From NCBI RefSeq assembly GCF_009707955.1, contig NZ_WMDQ01000004.1, forward strand, positions 460,646 to 524,645: a DNA stretch of 64,000 nt, in the 5' to 3' direction. Each line of letters starts with the position of its first letter. Positions within the stretch are counted from its first letter, which is position 1. Under the pieces are notes generated by a model. That model was not told the origin of the DNA, made no database searches, and worked only from the letters and a program-made list of their open reading frames with translations. The position numbers and the translations under genes are program-made. Source of the DNA: Flavobacterium sp. LC2016-13. GTDB taxonomy: Bacteria; Bacteroidota; Bacteroidia; Flavobacteriales; Flavobacteriaceae. Shown piece after piece: positions 62,459 to 64,000 of this stretch.

Positions 62459-64000
62459 CTAGTTGTGTCTGGTTTGTTCTCCACTATTATTTTGTATCTC
62501 TTTTTGGGCATTTTTATTCAAATCACCTCCGGTATTATGATTTAAACTTTGTTTACCATTATCGTGTCTGTCTTTTTCAGCTGTAGATTCAAAATTTCCT
62601 TTAATATGTTCTAAATATTTCCCTTCTACTATCGCATTAAAATCGCCTCCAATTCCTATTGTTTTTAATCCGCCAACATTTTCACTGTGATTTACCCCAA
62701 TAATATCGGTTTTGTTTACGTTTACGTTTGTTGACATATTTTGATCAACATTTAAAACTAAATTTTTGCAATTAAGAGTTAATGTACCTAGTGTCGTTAT
62801 GGTTACATTTTTATTCTCTTCATCCAAATGAATTTCATTCCCACTCGGATCAGAAAGCCAGATTCCCACTTTCTCAACAAATTTGAACAATTGACCAAAT
62901 CTCAGTTTCCATCCTTTAATCATGTTTTTAGAATCAAAAAATTCGGGTTTCGCTTTTCCGTTATAATGGGATCCAGAAACGAAAGGACAATCAATATTTC
63001 CGCCTTCAAAATCAATTAATACTTCATCGCCTATTTCAGGTCTGTTATAAACTCCCCTTCCTTCGCCGGAATAAGATTGTACAACACGCATCCATTCGCT
63101 TTTTGTGCTTCCGGCTCCCCAATAAAATTCTACCTTTACGCGTCCTAATTCTTCGGGATCATTATTGTCGTACACTTTGGCAGACTGGCTTTTTGCTTTT
63201 CTAAATTTCTCTACATTGGTATAATGCGGCGCGGCAACATCGGCAGGAATAGCTTTAAACTCACACTTGTAATTTCCGTGAATTTGTGAGTGGTGTATTA
63301 CTTCAATAGCAACAAGTTCATGTTCGACCGTTTGGTTTTGAATCGTAAAAACCTGCCCTAAACCAATAGGCAAATAAGATATTCCCGTATAAAAAACACT
63401 GTTGGCATCTCTACCTGCGGTTTGCAGTTTGGCCAGCTCCGTAATATCTGTTGCATTTTGTGCCTGATTGGTATAGGCGCCAACATTTAGATTGGGTTGC
63501 GAAACCGAGGCTTGTCTGTCTAAAACAACCTTTGCGAAACTATCAACACTTCCTGTATTGGTTTTGGCTTCTGAGGCATTAATATTGCTTGCCAAATTAT
63601 AATCATAACCTCCAAAAGAAGTTTTATGGGAAACTAAATTGGTTTCAATACCAAATTCATGCAGCGAAGCCCCGTTGATTAATTTGACCTTACTGGTTTT
63701 GGTTTGTCCAAATTGCATACGCATTCCGTCAAAATAAAACCATTGTCCGTAACGGGCAGAAAGACGTTTTAAAAAGTCAAAACTCGTTTCGTTATATTGC
63801 GGTTTGTAATCGAAAATTTTGGTGTAAGTTGGTTCAATAGCATCTCTTTGGTAAAATTCTCCGGCAGTTTCTTCGGCAAAAATATTCAGTGCTATTTCTT
63901 GTAGGTTGCGATCCAGAAAAGTTCTGGATTTTTTCATGTCATCGAGTAAAATCGTGTGACTTATACCTTTTACGTGCAAACCAACCGGACTTCCGTTTAC
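62459..64000 (-). CDS. Type VI secretion spike protein VgrG (N-terminus outside window)
   Basis: The minus-strand frame is open to the window edge, so at least the first part of the gene is missing; an apparent internal start near 63979 is a TTG and should not be used. About 513 residues are visible. The gp27-like part includes SFDFLKRLSARYGQWFYFDG. The gp5 OB-fold is LGRVKVEFYWGAGSTKSEWM, then RPEIGDEVLIDFEGGNIDCP and FVSGSHYNGKAKPEF. A beta-helix-like C-terminus follows (VTITTLGTLTLNCKNLVLNV), then a polar tail. First gene of an effector operon. Confidence 0.93.
   Translation of the reverse strand, partial: VNGSPVGLHVKGISHTILLDDMKKSRTFLDRNLQEIALNIFAEETAGEFYQRDAIEPTYTKIFDYKPQYNETSFDFLKRLSARYGQWFYFDGMRMQFGQTKTSKVKLINGASLHEFGIETNLVSHKTSFGGYDYNLASNINASEAKTNTGSVDSFAKVVLDRQASVSQPNLNVGAYTNQAQNATDITELAKLQTAGRDANSVFYTGISYLPIGLGQVFTIQNQTVEHELVAIEVIHHSQIHGNYKCEFKAIPADVAAPHYTNVEKFRKAKSQSAKVYDNNDPEELGRVKVEFYWGAGSTKSEWMRVVQSYSGEGRGVYNRPEIGDEVLIDFEGGNIDCPFVSGSHYNGKAKPEFFDSKNMIKGWKLRFGQLFKFVEKVGIWLSDPSGNEIHLDEENKNVTITTLGTLTLNCKNLVLNVDQNMSTNVNVNKTDIIGVNHSENVGGLKTIGIGGDFNAIVEGKYLEHIKGNFESTAEKDRHDNGKQSLNHNTGGDLNKNAQKEIQNNSGEQTRHN

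Overview
The window looks like a piece of a Flavobacterium-type chromosome (Bacteroidota, Flavobacteriaceae). The DNA is A+T-rich, and several genes are preceded by the Bacteroidota -7 promoter box TAnnTTTG. There is a secreted protein with a type IX secretion C-terminal sorting domain, many lipoproteins with short signal peptides, and a VgrG of the Bacteroidota type VI secretion type. No rRNA, tRNA or CRISPR array was seen.

Layout. 0-15 kb is core metabolism and repair: the end of an alpha/beta hydrolase, uvrB, a TerB-like protein, a secreted esterase, a dipeptide epimerase, a DUF1456 protein, sucC, the glutamate synthase pair gltB-gltD and lysA. 15-30 kb is an accessory stretch: a PAP2 phosphatase, a type IX cargo gene with a stop codon inside its signal peptide, an XRE regulator, then a run of small membrane, periplasmic and lipoprotein genes of mostly unknown function. 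30-54 kb returns to recognisable genes: an ABC-F ATPase with a structured leader, comM/yifB, a Gfo/Idh/MocA oxidoreductase, amtB, tilS-dsbD, pabB, a DUF4349 lipoprotein, DoxX, lipocalin, lpdA, an Lrp regulator divergent from a Cys/Met-metabolism PLP enzyme, an amino acid permease and a FAD/Fe-S dehydrogenase. 54-64 kb is variable: orphan secreted proteins, a small gene whose 5' end carries a G+C-rich segment between 12-nt direct repeats, a 54-residue secreted peptide, rmuC, then a minus-strand type VI effector operon. That operon reads vgrG (cut by the window end), a stand-alone cargo/adaptor domain, a Tae4-type peptidoglycan amidase, its Tai4-type immunity protein, a lipoprotein gene and a frameshifted lipoprotein gene.

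The feature that conventional genes do not explain is the density of intergenic repeat families. At least six occur: a 70-145 nt element beginning TAGCCCnGAT with a conserved frame and a variable central hairpin (four copies); a 100-bp GTCATCCTGAGG palindrome (two copies exactly 100 bp long); GTCAGGCTGAGCG palindromes, one arm of which lies in frame inside pabB; CAGATT-rich palindromes; TGCTGGCGTGAGC palindromes beside the type VI operon; and single very long palindromes. Many sit between convergent genes, where they may also end transcription.

Functional links: gltBD, amtB and sucC connect ammonium uptake, glutamate synthesis and the TCA cycle. lpdA feeds the same central metabolism. The Lrp regulator is placed to control the PLP enzyme it faces. 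tae4-tai4 form a toxin-immunity pair delivered through the VgrG spike.
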